64,000 nucleotides of DNA from Daucus carota subsp. sativus. Lineage: Eukaryota; Streptophyta; Magnoliopsida; Apiales; Apiaceae. Positions 1 through 12,368 of this stretch are shown piece by piece. The position numbers were made by a program, and so were the translations under genes. Positions within the stretch are counted from its first letter, which is position 1, and every line of letters begins with the position of its first letter. The notes under the pieces were generated by a model. The model was not told the origin of the DNA and searched no databases. It was given only the letters and a program-made list of their open reading frames with translations. The stretch spans positions 26,796,517 to 26,860,516 of the forward strand of contig NC_030387.2 of NCBI RefSeq assembly GCF_001625215.2. Direction: 5' to 3'.

Positions 1-24
1 TGGCTAAATTATAACGGTTTGAAC

Positions 25-3000
25 CTTTAAGCTGCTAATCTCTTTAGTTTCCCCTGGATTTGGACTCACGGCTGCATGCTTCAACCTTCCTTTTTCTTCA
101 AAAGATATATAGAGTTAAAGATGACATAATGTTAGAAGAGAAGCACATCTCTAAATATATGCAAGAGATAGAAGTTACACTGAAACTACAAGGACTAGAA
201 AACAAAAATAACATAATCATTTATCGCTTTTCATCTCCTCCTCCCTCCATCCTATAATACAAGTCTCTTGGAAAAAAAGATTCTCCCACAATACTTGTCC
301 ACATCAAATCTCAATACAACGTCAATGATTATTTCTCATTAATTTTCTTGTATTTGCTTATTTGCAAGAGCAAGGCCAAGTATAGACTTTATTCTACATA
401 TTTGTCAAATTTTGCATTGGAATTACTTATTTACTGATAATTACTCTGGATGAAGATGAAAACTACGTTTGATGTTAAAGTTTCTCAATATACATAATTT
501 ATTCAAAAGGGACTTATCATGGGACGGAGGGAGTGTAACAATTTGATTTGCACATTCTATTATTTTCATACCTTCTGCACTAATCCTTCCGATTTGATGC
601 AATGAGTTTGCCAGCGCGGACTTGCCGCTATTGGGAATTCCAACTAGCATCACTGTTGTGGTATGGCTAAACTGGCCATTCCTTTTCAGTTCTCTAACTT
701 CAGACTGTAGTAAGTTCAGGAACTGCAACATTGCACCCCCTAATTATTATGTAGGATCTAAGATGCGATTGTATATTTAATATGTACAGCAGTCAGCAGA
801 CTATACAAATTAATAAAAGTTGCAAATTCCTTCAGCTACAGAAAAGTGCAAAGACCATCAGTCTACAACAATATACAGTATATATCTAATAATATAAGAT
901 ATAGACAGTTGTCCACTTAATGTTTTGGTCTTCAAATTGATGCAGAAAATGGATATGAACCTAGAGAAATTAACAATGAAATGTTAATGTAATATTGATA
1001 TATAAAAGTGGCTAAAAAGATCTTAATCCATAACTGAAAACCTTTGTCTACCATTATTGTATTCCGAAAGGAAGAATGATTACATACAAAAGTATTTAAA
1101 CTATAAGGCCTCCAGTGACTAAAAAACAGTCCCATTTCGAGCATTTATATTGTTGAGCACGCCAAAACAAAAAAGGTCAAACAAAAGAGGACAGCAATTT
1201 TTTTTTCATTATATAGTCATAGTATCATACATCTTTTCTACAATGGCTTATTAGAGATTGCTAGTTGCAAATGCCTGATATTCATGAACATATAGAATTA
1301 CCCCCTTGATGCTGTCCTTATTATGGGAATTGACCTCACAACACACGTGGCTTTGATTCTCTAGGTACCCTGTCCACCTCTGAAATAAAAAAATATAGAC
1401 AAAATAAGCAGATAGGACAACATATACCAGCATCATGCCATCACCATTGTAATATAATTTAGCAGTAAGCAATGATTCTGGATATTTAAGTAAATTATGA
1501 GTTTTGGAAGTGTACTCTTAGAAAACACTAACTAGATGTAACACAATTAATAAATATTTTCATGAACTCACAAAATTGATGCTAAAATTCCCAAGTATCT
1601 TCTTCATAATACATTTAATAAGAGTTTGCAGGCATTTTATATTTACATTAACTCGCATTACAGTAATAAGAAAGCTGTAGAAATTTTCTTCCAGTCATAA
1701 CCTTTATTTTTTACTCACTTCTCATTCACCCAAAGTACAAGAGTATGCACAAAAAATATAAACCGATTATCAAATATTCATATAAGGCTTTGTGTGTACT
1801 TAATTAAAGATGTAGCACAATTGAACTAATAGAGTACTTAAACAAGAAACCATTACCTTTGTCTGTGACCGATTTGCAAGATCCGTCTTGTTCAGAACTA
1901 TTATATGCTTAGAAGAGTTTGAAAATCCTAGTTCTTCAAAAGTTGATGAAAATGGAATCTACAAGTAAGACACCTTTATCAATTCCCCATACTTAAAAAT
2001 CCATAAAATCAGAATCATGAACAATGAAAGTGCCACTAAACATATCAAATATGATGGGGAGGCTGGAATCGATACTGGGAACTGGTCTATGACACGGCGT
2101 CCTTGACCATCAGGAACACAGTAATTAATAAATATACAAATATAACTTCTCACTTAAGCTACCTTGACAAGTTTAACGAGTTTGAATTTATTTAAAATGT
2201 TCAAAAGATGAACTGCCAAGTGCCAATATGAAGCTAACAAGGCTACATATATGCTTGCCGAGGCAGACCTGGTTAAGGTCTACTGGTGGCTACAGCTTTA
2301 ATCGGAAAAAGAAATTTCAGTACTAAGTATCATAAACTTTATATCTAACCTATCAAGATGTCATTTCCTACTTTAATCAGTCAAATAATTATAACATATA
2401 GCTGATCAAGTCCAAATCTTGCTTGAGGTATTGGATTTTTATCTGGAATTGTCACAACTCAGTATCAATGTTATGTCCTAGCTTAGCTTCCAAGAAACAT
2501 TACTTTGCAGGGTTGAAATTTTAGCAAACGTTATTTTATTGAATGAAAGTTTGCCAAGTTGGCAAGTTCTATTATTCAAAACTTCGGTGTAGGGTTGAAA
2601 TTTTAGCAAATGATTGTGAATGCACATCATGGTTCCTCAGTAAGCATGACATGCATATGAGATCAGGTATTAACGAAAATCACATGACCTTGAGAACCAA
2701 CTGTTTTCCACATTTCCGCATATATTTGGTTCACTATTTTCATTTCAAGTACCACCTAAACAAAAAATGCGCAGACATATCCAGACACAATGGACAAGCA
2801 ATCACCACATCTAATCTCTGTCACCCCATGTGCTTAAAAATTTAAGTCCCGCCATTAATATTCTTAAAAACTAAACTCATTGAGACAATTTGTCGAGCAT
2901 GGCATCTACGAACATAGCAAACTTAAAATTCAACAACCAACAACGATAAATGAAAAGGGTTGGAGTACCCTTGCGTCTCGAACTTCAACAACAATATCAA

Positions 3001-3139
3001 CCAAGGGAATACGCTCCGCAATTGCACGAGAAGCTGCAGCCATGTGAGGTGTGTACCACCAGCTTGACCCTTTGTTTTCAACCACGTTCTTTATTGTTTT
3101 AGCTATCTTCTCAACTAGTCGACCACTGCCTGCTGCCAT
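25..3139 (-). CDS. SIN2: DAR GTPase 2-like, mitochondrial (partial, first five coding exons)
   Basis: Circularly permuted GTPase of the YlqF/DAR family, expected in mitochondria, where relatives act in ribosome assembly. Coding exons on the minus strand are 2969-3139 (start codon at 3137-3139), 1857-1958, 1302-1379, 572-722 and 25-95. All have GT-AG borders and the phases add up without a break. Exon 1 gives the family N-terminus and ends in the DAR signature (VVEVRDAR). Exon 2 carries the G4 motif NKTD, exon 3 ends in VNSHNKDSIKG, and exon 4 has the P-loop GIPNSGKSAL, so G4 precedes G1 as expected for the permuted fold. Exon 5 carries the conserved SPNPGETKEISSLK. The G3 motif and C-terminus lie beyond position 1. 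The symbol follows the Arabidopsis gene from memory; family membership is firm, orthology less so. Confidence 0.9.
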
Positions 3140-3269
3140 TTCACTTTATGTAAGGAAATTCAAGTTTTCAATAGCTAAGCATTGAGATTTTGGTGTTCTT
3201 TTATGTCGGGCTTCCCAGTTTTAAACAATGAGGAAAACAAACTAAAGAGAATGTAAAATAGTAAATATA

Positions 3270-3560
3270 CTCCCTCTCTCCCACTCATTTCTTTACGGTT
3301 ACTATTTTGGGATGTCCCTCTCATTTCTTTACGTTACTATAAATAGTAAATTTTTCTCATCATTACACCCACTATCTTCCCCTACTATCTCATATTTAAC
3401 AATAAAAACTATTATTACACCCACTACTTTCCTTCACTATCTCAAATCTATTATTAAATATTGATAGATCCCATCACTTTACCCACTTTTCATCTAATTT
3501 TACTTATTTTTTATACATTGTCTTGGTCTCCGTGTCCCCCTCCAATGTAAACAATTTCAG
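3270..3560. mobile_element. Mariner/Stowaway-type MITE, probably interrupted by the RTE element
   Basis: Begins after a TA with the CTCCCTCT-type terminus common to plant mariner-derived MITEs. It contains two near copies of a TCATTTCTTTACG block. The right part reads like the usual inner end of this MITE class (GTCTTGGTCTCCGTG followed by CCAATGTAAACAA) but stops before the terminal GGGAG. A short GAGAGAGTA immediately after the RTE tail at 4494-4502 may be the missing terminus. That would mean the RTE jumped into the MITE. Confidence 0.5.
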
Positions 3561-4493
3561 TGAGGAGATTCATGAGGCGGATGTTGCTGTATGTATTGTG
3601 GAGGCTCGTGTACCACAAACTAATACCTTTAAATACTTGGGTTCTATTATTCAGAGTAATGGTGATAAGTCTGCGGATGTTACACATCGTATTTCTACAG
3701 GATGGCTTCGTTGGCGGGCTGCTACAGGGGTGTTGTGTGATAAGAATGTACCTTTGAAGTTGAAGGGTAAATTCTATCGTGTAGCAATCAGACCATCATT
3801 ATTATATGGTTCCGAGTGCTGGCCATTGAGAAAGGCTCAGGAACGTAGGCTAGAGACAGCGAAAATGCGTATGTTGCGTTGGACCTGTGGTAACACCATG
3901 ACAGATCATATACCGAATGATACTTTTCGACGTCTTTTAGGTGTTGAGTCTATCTCTAAGAAGATAAGGGAGGGACGTTTACGTTGGTATGGACATGTTC
4001 GGCGTAAATGTAACTCAGCACCGGTTAGGAGAGTAGAACACATATCAGTTCGGGTAAGAGAAAGAGGGGTCGGCCTCGTCGGACATGGGCTGATCAATTA
4101 AGTTTGGACATGGGAGCTTTAAATCTCACAGGTGATATGACATTAGATAAGAAGGATTGGAGACGGCGTATTAGAGTAGTTGAGACTAGGTCTCGTGTCT
4201 CACAGAGATTATGAGGGTTATGGTGTATGTTTTAAGGGAGGGTTCAGCTCAGTCATTACCAGATGCATTAGCGCCAATCAAAAATGTTTGGGTAAGTCCC
4301 ATGTGAAGAAGGCCATGGGCTAAGGTATTATATTCTTATTATAGCACACACTATTTTATTTGTTGTGCACTAAGCCGGGGGTCTTCACGGAAACAGCCTC
4401 TCTACTTTAAGGGTAAGGGCAAGGCTGCGTACATCTTACCCTCCTCTAAGCGGGATATACTGAGTATGTTTGGTTTGGTTTGGTTTGGTTTGG
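3560..4493 (+). mobile_element. RTE-type non-LTR retrotransposon, 3' remnant
   Basis: 5'-truncated copy holding the C-terminal part of an RTE reverse transcriptase reading frame. It ends in the tandem (TTTGG)5 tail at 4469-4493, preceded by CGGGATATACTGAGTATG. Short tandem-repeat tails in place of poly(A) are typical of plant RTE elements. The exact 5' junction was not resolved. Confidence 0.8.
3595..4214 (+). pseudogene. RTE reverse transcriptase C-terminal fragment, frameshifted
   Basis: The translation includes TFKYLGSIIQSNGD, LKLKGKFYRVAIRPSLLYG and LRWYGHVRRK, characteristic of the thumb and C-terminal region of plant RTE polymerases. The first frame stays open to 4101, but family-like sequence moves to another frame near 4050 (KRKRGRPRRTWADQL) and runs to a TGA at 4212-4214. 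A single indel around 4045-4060 explains this. No catalytic FADD region is present, so it is a dead fragment. Confidence 0.85.
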
Positions 4494-4531
4494 AGAGAGT
4501 AGTTTTTATTCCTATTTTTGGTTAGGTTTTA

Positions 4532-4786
4532 CTCCCTCGTCCCAAAATATTTTTCCTCTTTATTCTTATCACTTTTGCCAACATACGCTTTGATCATTAA
4601 TATTTTTAACTTCATGTCAATATAAAATATAAAAATTTAGTACTCATAAATACGAAACCAACAATATCACTCATGACTATATTTAGTCTTATAAATTAGA
4701 CTTAGACGTAAATTAATAATTTATCTCATGTTATAAACAATCCTGACATATCCGAAAAGTTTTTATATGCGGTCCTGCGGAGGGGG
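4532..4786. mobile_element. Mariner/Stowaway-type MITE (about 255 bp)
   Basis: Flanked by TA dinucleotides at 4530-4531 and 4787-4788. The left end CTCCCTCGTCCC faces a right end that reads CCCCCTCCGCAGGACC on the other strand, an imperfect terminal inverted repeat. AT-rich interior without coding potential. Confidence 0.65.
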
Positions 4787-4789
4787 TAG

Positions 4790-6040
4790 TATTTTCAAAT
4801 AATTAGCTTTTTAAAAAGATGAAAACACGCAGAAAGAAACATAATTTAAATATAATTTTATTTCAGAATTTTCGGTCCAAAATTGGAATCAAAGTGAAAA
4901 CAAAACGGATCCTATACTTCTTTTATTTCCATCTAAAAATCTCAGTATTATTGGTTTTGACAAGGTTCATGAACATGACTTGGGCCAACTGTTATAAGAG
5001 GCCATTGTTATATATTTTTATATTTAATTTATATAACTTCTAGTTTTAATATTTTCAGTTTTAATATGTATTTAGTATGCTTTCAAAGAATGGCGCGAAT
5101 CAATCGTTAAAATAGAACCTTGCTCTTAACCACTTGAGCTATCCAACCGTGCTCCTTAGAATAAGGGTTGTAAGAACATGACCCTGCTTTCAAAATTTTA
5201 AAAGATTTCATCGTTTTACCCATGTTCTCATTTCCATTAATCATTTGGAAACAAACATAATCTCCTTCCTTATCAATGTAAAAGGACCATAATGAAGACA
5301 TTCCACAATTACAAAGCAGTATCAATTTAAGAAGAATCAAACCATTCCATGAATGCTGCCGGAGCACAGCACCACATTCTCATTTTTATCAATCACTTCC
5401 ACTAGTACCATATTCACTCAAACCAACTAACAGCAACAAGGTAAGCACAACTAAATTCAAAATGTCAAACCAATATATCAAGAACAATTTACTGGAACAA
5501 GGAAACATGGAGAGTAAAATTTTGAAATATTTATCCAATAGTATATCAAGAACAGTCAGGTGAAGCAAGAAAACAGGCGCGTTAATAAAAGCATTAATAG
5601 CGAAATGCCAAAAACTCCAATTAATATTTCTCTGGTTGATGCTGATGGATCTCTATGAGACTATGACTAACCTTTGGCTACAAAACATGGTACTGATACT
5701 TCTAATACACCTGGCAATGGACGGGAGCAAATTAGATTACTCCAACAATAGATTGTTTACGATGTTACAGCAGCACTATAGAAGATAGAAAAGACGGACT
5801 CCACTATAGAAGATAGTAAAGACGGACACCAACTATATAAGCCTATTTGTACATTTAAAATTAAAAGGTCTTCTAATGTATTAATTCCGGGAGAAGCACA
5901 ATTCGCATTATCCACATACAGAACATAAATCTAGGTCAGCATAACATATTATCTTTAAGCAGAAAAAACATCATACACTTGTGTGTTCTGTGTATACATA
6001 TAGCAACCATAAGTTAGATAACTGATGCAAGGCTAAGCTC
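4790..6040. other. Intergenic or 3'-flanking DNA
   Basis: No convincing coding exon was found on either strand. A minus-strand tRNA-like A-box stretch lies at about 5119-5155. The right part may hold the 3' UTR of the small minus-strand gene that ends at 6041. Confidence 0.5.
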
Positions 6041-6295
6041 TCAAGCTTTGGGTCCTTCAGGACAAACTGGTGGGGTGTTAATCTCAGGCAATTCTGCATA
6101 GGAAATTGAGATTAACTCAGATATAATATTTTCAGTTTTTTCATCCTTAAGATCTGCAATCTCGTTGTCACTGCCTTTGTTGGGGTAGGAAGGTTCCTCA
6201 GAATTATCCGTATCCGGTACAGAGTAAGAGATGGCAATTAGTGACTCCCGAGTCAGTTCCTCAGCAGCCTCCTTTCCAGATTGTTTCTTATCCAT
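6041..6295 (-). CDS. Small acidic protein of unknown function
   Basis: An 84-residue frame opening with MDKKQSGKEAAEEL and rich in Glu, Asp and Ser. I do not recognise a domain. Two segments resemble each other: ESLIAISYSVPD at about residues 16-27 and SELISISYAELPE at about residues 61-73, suggesting a duplicated short motif. No signal peptide or membrane segment is visible. A good splice acceptor (TTTGCAG at about 6318-6324) lies about 22 nt upstream of the ATG. A spliced leader comes from near 9305-9400. The in-frame extension upstream (ASRRY before the Met) could mean that a further coding exon exists, but I could not find one with matching phase. The frame reads like a real small plant protein rather than chance, but it needs transcript support. 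Confidence 0.5.
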   Translation of the reverse strand: MDKKQSGKEAAEELTRESLIAISYSVPDTDNSEEPSYPNKGSDNEIADLKDEKTENIISELISISYAELPEINTPPVCPEGPKA

Positions 6296-7615
6296 ATAAC
6301 GACGAGACGCTCCTGCAAATGCTATATTGGTATCATATCAGAAGAAGAATCATAAGCACATATAAGCTCATATGTTTGTTTATTGTATAAAGAAACACCA
6401 GACATTGGTGTCAGTTATGATCAATAAAGCTGTCTGAACAGCACTTCTTATTTGATCTTTTCTCTTACAGAAGACTACTGGAGAATCGTCAGACTGTACA
6501 AGACTCATTTGGGGGTACCTATACTTGTTGTAGTCTGGCCACCGAACAGTTATTAACGAATTACGTAGCCATAGTGGTTTCAATCCCCTCTTATACTTTC
6601 TAAAAAACCCTAATTCCATCAAGACCAATCTCTTCTATCCGGTAAAGATCAGATGACATACACTAAGTGGGCATTAGGCAATTACCTATTTATCTTATTG
6701 AGTCCATTAGCTTATGTAAACTTAAATCCTTGAGACAACTTCGGTTCTTATATAAAATTACGCGTTCTTTACGTATTAATGATTTTACAAACATAGCATA
6801 TTAGACACACCTACCGACAGTACAATCTATCAACAGAAAGATAGGAAACTGTAGTTATCATCAAGTATAATAAAGGACATTTTAACAACACTAAATATCA
6901 GATATGAACAGAGCTCTGTCCAACAAGAAACGACCGTCTATACGGAACCATGACATGAAAAAAAAATAACAAATAAAACAAAACAAAAATGAGTTATGGA
7001 CCTTAACAATCCATAAAAGCCGGGTCAAAACGGATTAGGCTAATAATCATTTCACTAGCAAGTTGATATAGTCTGACACATGACATTCAGTTTCTTATGT
7101 AACTAGTCCAAGCTAAACTAGTATGTCAAAGTTTTGTAAATTTTGGAATATACCAATGTTATTGAGCTAAAGACTGCACGTCCCTAGGAAAACTATTTAG
7201 TTACAACAATTCCGAAGTGTAATTTATCTTATAAGTAAATTGAAGACAGTGGAACGTGAATACATAGCCTCATAGGAGAACCTATTGTGAAAAGGTGATC
7301 AAACTATAAATTATTAATCTTAAAGACCCTTCTTGCCATAGAACCATTTAAACACAGCTTTAACAAGATAGGAACATGAACTCCTGTTTTGCTCAAATCA
7401 GTAATCAACACTCAAAACTCTATGATAGTGACCTTCATGAAGACAGGAGCACGATTATGACACTTACACCACATAAAATGATTGCACCACGAATATCACC
7501 ATTTACCAGCTATAACACAACATAGCACCACTTATAACTACCTTGCCTCTGCTGACCATATTATAAACAGAGTAAACAGATATGCTCACTCTTGCTCTGC
7601 CATCTGTTTTCCATG

Positions 7616-7725
7616 AAATCTCCATCTTTAAATCTGATAAAACACTTACACAGCATATCATCTTGCAAATAAATCTCCATCTTTAAATCCGATAAAACAC
7701 TTACACAGCATATCATCTTGCAAAT
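7616..7725. repeat. 55-bp tandem duplication
   Basis: Two adjacent 55-bp units (7616-7670 and 7671-7725) differ at one base (AAATCTG versus AAATCCG). They sit within the probable leader intron of the small minus-strand gene. Confidence 0.9.
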
Positions 7726-9304
7726 ACGAGTTAGAGTACATAAGGTGAACCACTAAAACTGTCAAACTATGATCATGTAGTACATGGAAAATCAAAACGA
7801 AACAATCAACATTCATAGCCATGAATTATGTTTCAGTTCATTCCCATCACCATAAAGATGAAAAGCCCAAGAATAAAGTAAAGAAGAAACAAACTCTTTT
7901 TGTCAAATTCGTATTTGGATTAATTTACAGTCAGTTAAAATCAACTTTGCCTATAATTATTATGGAAAGAAGCAACATGTCGATATGTGCATAAGAACAA
8001 AAAATGATGAAACAAACTTTTTGTCTGCAGGGTAGGTGAGAAAACCTAGAAACGCATCATAAAAATAGAAAATAAGAGAAAACGCAGTAACAGTATCAAA
8101 GATCAAAGTATTCTTCCCATAATCTTATAGGTTGTAATGTTGGTTATAAAAGGTCAAAGTAAAGCAAAGGCTCAATCGTTAAATTTATCAGCAAGAAACA
8201 GCTTCTTAAAACAATTCATGCATGGAATTCATATCTACACTAAGATTGTATCAACATGACAGAATTATTTTTTCTTAAGAGGGTAATGATACGCACATGT
8301 CGAGAGTATTTCACATATTGAAGATAGCTTGGCCCAAGGGATAGAATTATTCAATAAAAATAAAAATCCATATCTTTGCAACCTGGGAAATATAATCGTA
8401 ATTAATAAACTTGCACTGAATTGAGATAATGTAAAATTGCTTGAAGTGTGGAAGTAAAAGGGGGTGTATCAAATGCAAGTGTTCTCTGGAAAGGTCTATA
8501 CTGAGAATTTCTACATTGGAATGCAAGTGTTCTCTGGTACAGAGAAATTAGGAATTGTATAGAATGGGTTACAGTAAGCAATCAATATGCTGAAACAACT
8601 TAATGCAGAACAATAACAGTCATATCTGTAAAGCCGCCAATTAATAGGCACCTGACCAGTACCAACAAGCCAACAACCATGTGAATCTAATTGTGAGTTA
8701 TTTCTTCCAGAGTTCCAGTACCAAGAAAAGTCTAAAATGAATAAATGCAAATTCATGACCATATTAATAGATTGATCTCCGTCGCTGTAAGCTCCTACCA
8801 TAAATCTTGTATAACCTTAAAAACAATCATCAAACTGAAATGACAATAACAGATACACAACAAACGGAATTAAGTTACATAATCCAACAACTAAGTTCAA
8901 CACAAGGGTAAATTTTTTCCTTTGCAACTACAAATTTCCACAGCAAATCCAAAAAAACGAAACCCCCCCTAACAATCCAGCATAAAAAATCTCACAAATC
9001 AAAACCACAGCTTTTAAAACCCTAACACACGAACAACCAAAATAAAATCAAATCAAGAACCCCTTCAATCCAACTTCAAAAACCCCCTGATCACACCCAA
9101 ACTTGCAATCAAAATCAAGTCTTGCACACAAATCAAGAATCCCATATCATCAATCAAAACAAACCCCATCGAAAGTGCAGAAATTTACAGTTCACAAGTC
9201 AAACACAGCTAAAAAAGCAGTCAACCCATGATTCTATACACACAAATAAACATCTAAAACAAGTTAAATACATACAAAGATGAACTATCTTCAGAGATGA
9301 TTAC

Positions 9305-9433
9305 CTTTTCTTTACAGTAGTTGTAACTTTGTCTGTTGTTTAGTTTGCAGCTGGTGAGAGAGCTCTGCAAGATTCCAACACAACTTTATTAGTAACTATT
9401 TTTATGTTATTTTTTTCTATAGGTTGGTTTATA
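9305..9433 (-). promoter_or_regulatory. Core promoter and first leader exon of the small minus-strand gene
   Basis: On the minus strand a TATAAA box is at 9428-9433. About 30 bp downstream begins a stretch without ATG that ends in a strong donor (GAAAAG then GTAATC; exon edge at 9305). This fits a non-coding first exon of roughly 90-100 nt. The intron from 9304 leftward is long and may contain further leader exons. Confidence 0.5.
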
Positions 9434-9540
9434 CAGCAAGAGTTAAAGATGATTGGACAAATTGGGTTCCTTAACATTTTTAAATTGTGAGAGTGTCTGC
9501 AATATGGCGGTTGGTGACACGCGTCGCGTGTGCTCAGCAC

Positions 9541-10229
9541 CCTTGGATATATTTCATATTTTGTTACAGGTAATTATATTTATTTTGTAGTTCAATTATT
9601 TTACTTTTAATTTTATCAGTAATTATGAAATTGAAATTGATAAACAAACTTTAACAGATCATAGGGTACTGATGAACATAATTTTATTTGAATTTAAAAA
9701 ATAATACTCCATTTTTGTCATCAAGCTTTAATATTTGAGATTAATTGTTCGGACATGTATTTTAAGATCATTATAAAATATGGGTTTATAAATTATTTTA
9801 ATTTTTTTTATTTTGAATTAAAAAATTTATTTTAAAAATTCTTATTCTTAAATAAAAAATTTAAAACAAGTTATAACCCGGTATTTATATAAGCACTAAA
9901 ATGCGTATTAGCAACACGAAATGTATAGAAATGAGTTTGACGGAGATAGTATAGAAAATTAAAGAATAAGATATATTATATTGAAGTATCTGCGAGGACA
10001 TTCCTTATCTCAGTTCTCTAAAATATAATAAAATAATGAACCCATAAATTATAAGAAACACAGAAAATATTTTACTCCAGTGTTGCTCCTTGTATTTATT
10101 TCCAATATAAAAATAAAATTTAATTAGTATTTTGAATTTGAAATTCTAACTACTAAATTTTAACAACGGTTTTCCAACAACATTCTAATAGTTATATTTC
10201 ATCTGTTATATTTTAATGAGGACATTTCA
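9541..10229. other. AT-rich intergenic DNA
   Basis: Very AT-rich, with no gene or clear repeat. It ends at the target-site duplication of the LINE (10230-10245). Confidence 0.6.
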
Positions 10230-10245
10230 ACTACTATATTTTACA

Positions 10246-12368
10246 CCTTCTACACCTTCAGATTTCCGTCCAATCTCATTGATGAATTCAAGCATGAAGC
10301 TATTCTCAAAAGTTCTGGCAAGAAGATTGAGTTTATACATGGAAAAGTTGATCTCCCCAAATCAAACAGCTTTTGTAAAAGGCAGACAGATATCTGATGG
10401 CATTCTTCTAACTTCTGAAATCTACCACTCCTTGAAAACAGCTAAGAGGAAAGGTCTTATCCTCAAAATAGATTTTGCTAAGGCGTTTGATAGCATAAAA
10501 TGGGATTTTTTGTTTCACGTTCTGGAAATCATGAACTTTGACACAAAGTGGATTGCCTGGATAAGAGAGTTGTTTGAGTCATCTAGAATATCAGTCCTTG
10601 TGAATGGTAGCCCCACGGAGGAATTCCACCCAACAAGAGGCCTCCGTCAAGGAGACCCTCTATCTCCTCTGCTTTTTAACATAATTGGAGAAGTTCTATC
10701 TCGCTTGCTTGATTCAGCTCATGGAATAGGGTTGTTCGAGGGTGTCTCGATTGCAGGCTGTGGAGATAAATTAACTCACCTACAGTTCGCTGATGATGTG
10801 ATCTTATTCTTAAAAAATGACTCACTTTCAATACAAGGTATTAAGGTAACGTTAAAGATCTTTGAGCTAATTTCAGGCCTGCAAATTAACTACGGGAAAA
10901 GTACGCTTTATGGCTTCAAGGAAAATCAAGAACAAATGCTACAATGGGCTGAGTGCCTCGGCTGTAACATTGGCTCTGATCATTTTACCTATCTGGGTGC
11001 TGCAATAGGAAAATCTCCAAAGAAGACTGTTTTCTGGAAGCCGTTGGAACAAAAAATTACTTCAAAACTCAGGGTTTGGAATTCATCTACTGTATCAATG
11101 GCAGGTCGCCTGATTTTGCTACAATCTGTTCTTGACAGTATTCCATCTTACTGGTTTGGATTGTATAAAATGCCCAAGCAAACCATCCAACACATTGATA
11201 AGCAGAGAAGGCACTTCTTGTGGGGAGGTAAGACAGAAGGGTCAAGGAAACTTCACCTTTTGAATTGGGATCGCTTGTGTACACCTAAATCTCAGGGAGG
11301 TCTGGGAATAGTCCCTCTTGAATCCAGGAATATTGCGCTCCTTGCAAAGTGGTGGTGGCGTTTCTATTCACAAAGAAACCATCTCTGGAATAAGATTTTA
11401 TGTTGCAAGTATGGAGATTGTTTAAGGTTTAATCTTGATCTTTTATCAGGAAGCCCAGGCCTTTCTCCGATCCTTCAAGACATCTCTTGTCTTCGACAAA
11501 ACAGGGCAGTTGAGACATTGTTATGCAGCAACAAGTTCAAGTGGGAACTTGGCAATGGGACCTCCATCTATTTCTGGGAGGACTGGTGGCAAGGTGAAGG
11601 TCCACTGACAGTCAGGTTCTCTAGGCTCTATTCTTTATCGAACCTGAAGTTTAAATCGATCTCAGAATTCTTGTCAAAATGGGGAACTAATGGGCAAAAT
11701 GAGGGTATTTGGACTCACCCTTTATTGGATTCAGATTTATCTCAAGCCTCTCTCTTATCTAATCTGGTCGAAATCACTTGTCTTCGACAGCAAAGTGACA
11801 GACTCGTCTGGTTGGTTAAGGGTGATTCTTTCACCCCCAAGTCTCTTTTGAAGCATATGATTGCAGATGTTTCACTCCAAACTACTAGTCCTAGAATCTG
11901 GTCAGTTATTTGGAGCGCCAAAGTCCCTCCAAAAATTAAAATTTTTCTTTGGAAAATTTGTTGGGGAGTCCTGCCAACCAAGCATTTCCTGCATTCTAGA
12001 GAAATTCCAGTGAATCCCAATTGCAAGAAGTGTGGCAATGTGGAGGAGACTTTAAACCATTTATTCTGGGAATGTGACACTGCAAAATGGGTCTGGCAAT
12101 TCATTGCTAACTGGTGGAGTTTAAACAAGACTTTTAGCAAAATCAACCGATTCTCCATTCATAATCTCATGCATCTAAAGGGTTCTTCTGCGTTAGCAAA
12201 AATCTGGCACACGGTAGTTGCAGCAGCAGTATGGTCAATCTGGTTAGCTCGAAACGAGCTTGTTTTTCAATCAAATTCGGTCCGGAAATCGGTGTTGGTT
12301 CAACTGGTCTTCACAAGGGTTAATAAATGGGGCGAAGTGTCAAAGCTTATTCCTTTCTCTGCTGATCC
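10246..12368 (+). CDS. LINE ORF2 fragment: reverse transcriptase plus zf-RVT region (5'-truncated)
   Basis: Reverse transcriptase of the plant L1 type. Visible motifs in order: SDFRPISLMNSSMKLFSK, FVKGRQISDGILL, ILKIDFAKAFDSIKWDF (motif A with catalytic Asp), GLRQGDPLSPLLFN (motif B), LQFADDVILFL (motif C, FADD) and YLGAAIG. The C-terminal part has a zf-RVT zinc-binding region (PPKIKIFLWKICWGVLPTK, then NCKKCGNVEETLNHLFWEC). No natural start is present because the copy is truncated. Upstream codons in frame belong to flanking DNA. The frame is interrupted at 12368 by the LTR element and resumes in phase at 25760. Confidence 0.93.

Noticed and set aside
5119..5155. tRNA-like stretch on the minus strand (GGATAGCTCAAGTGGTTAAGAGC)
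   Set aside because: It matches a D-arm/A-box pattern, but no anticodon arm or GGTTCRA-type B-box follows and no cloverleaf can be drawn. At most a decayed tRNA or SINE head.
6380..6628. 82-codon minus-strand frame upstream of the small acidic protein
   Set aside because: Begins at a TTG, has no phase-compatible splice sites to the next frame and no similarity I can name; left as intron.
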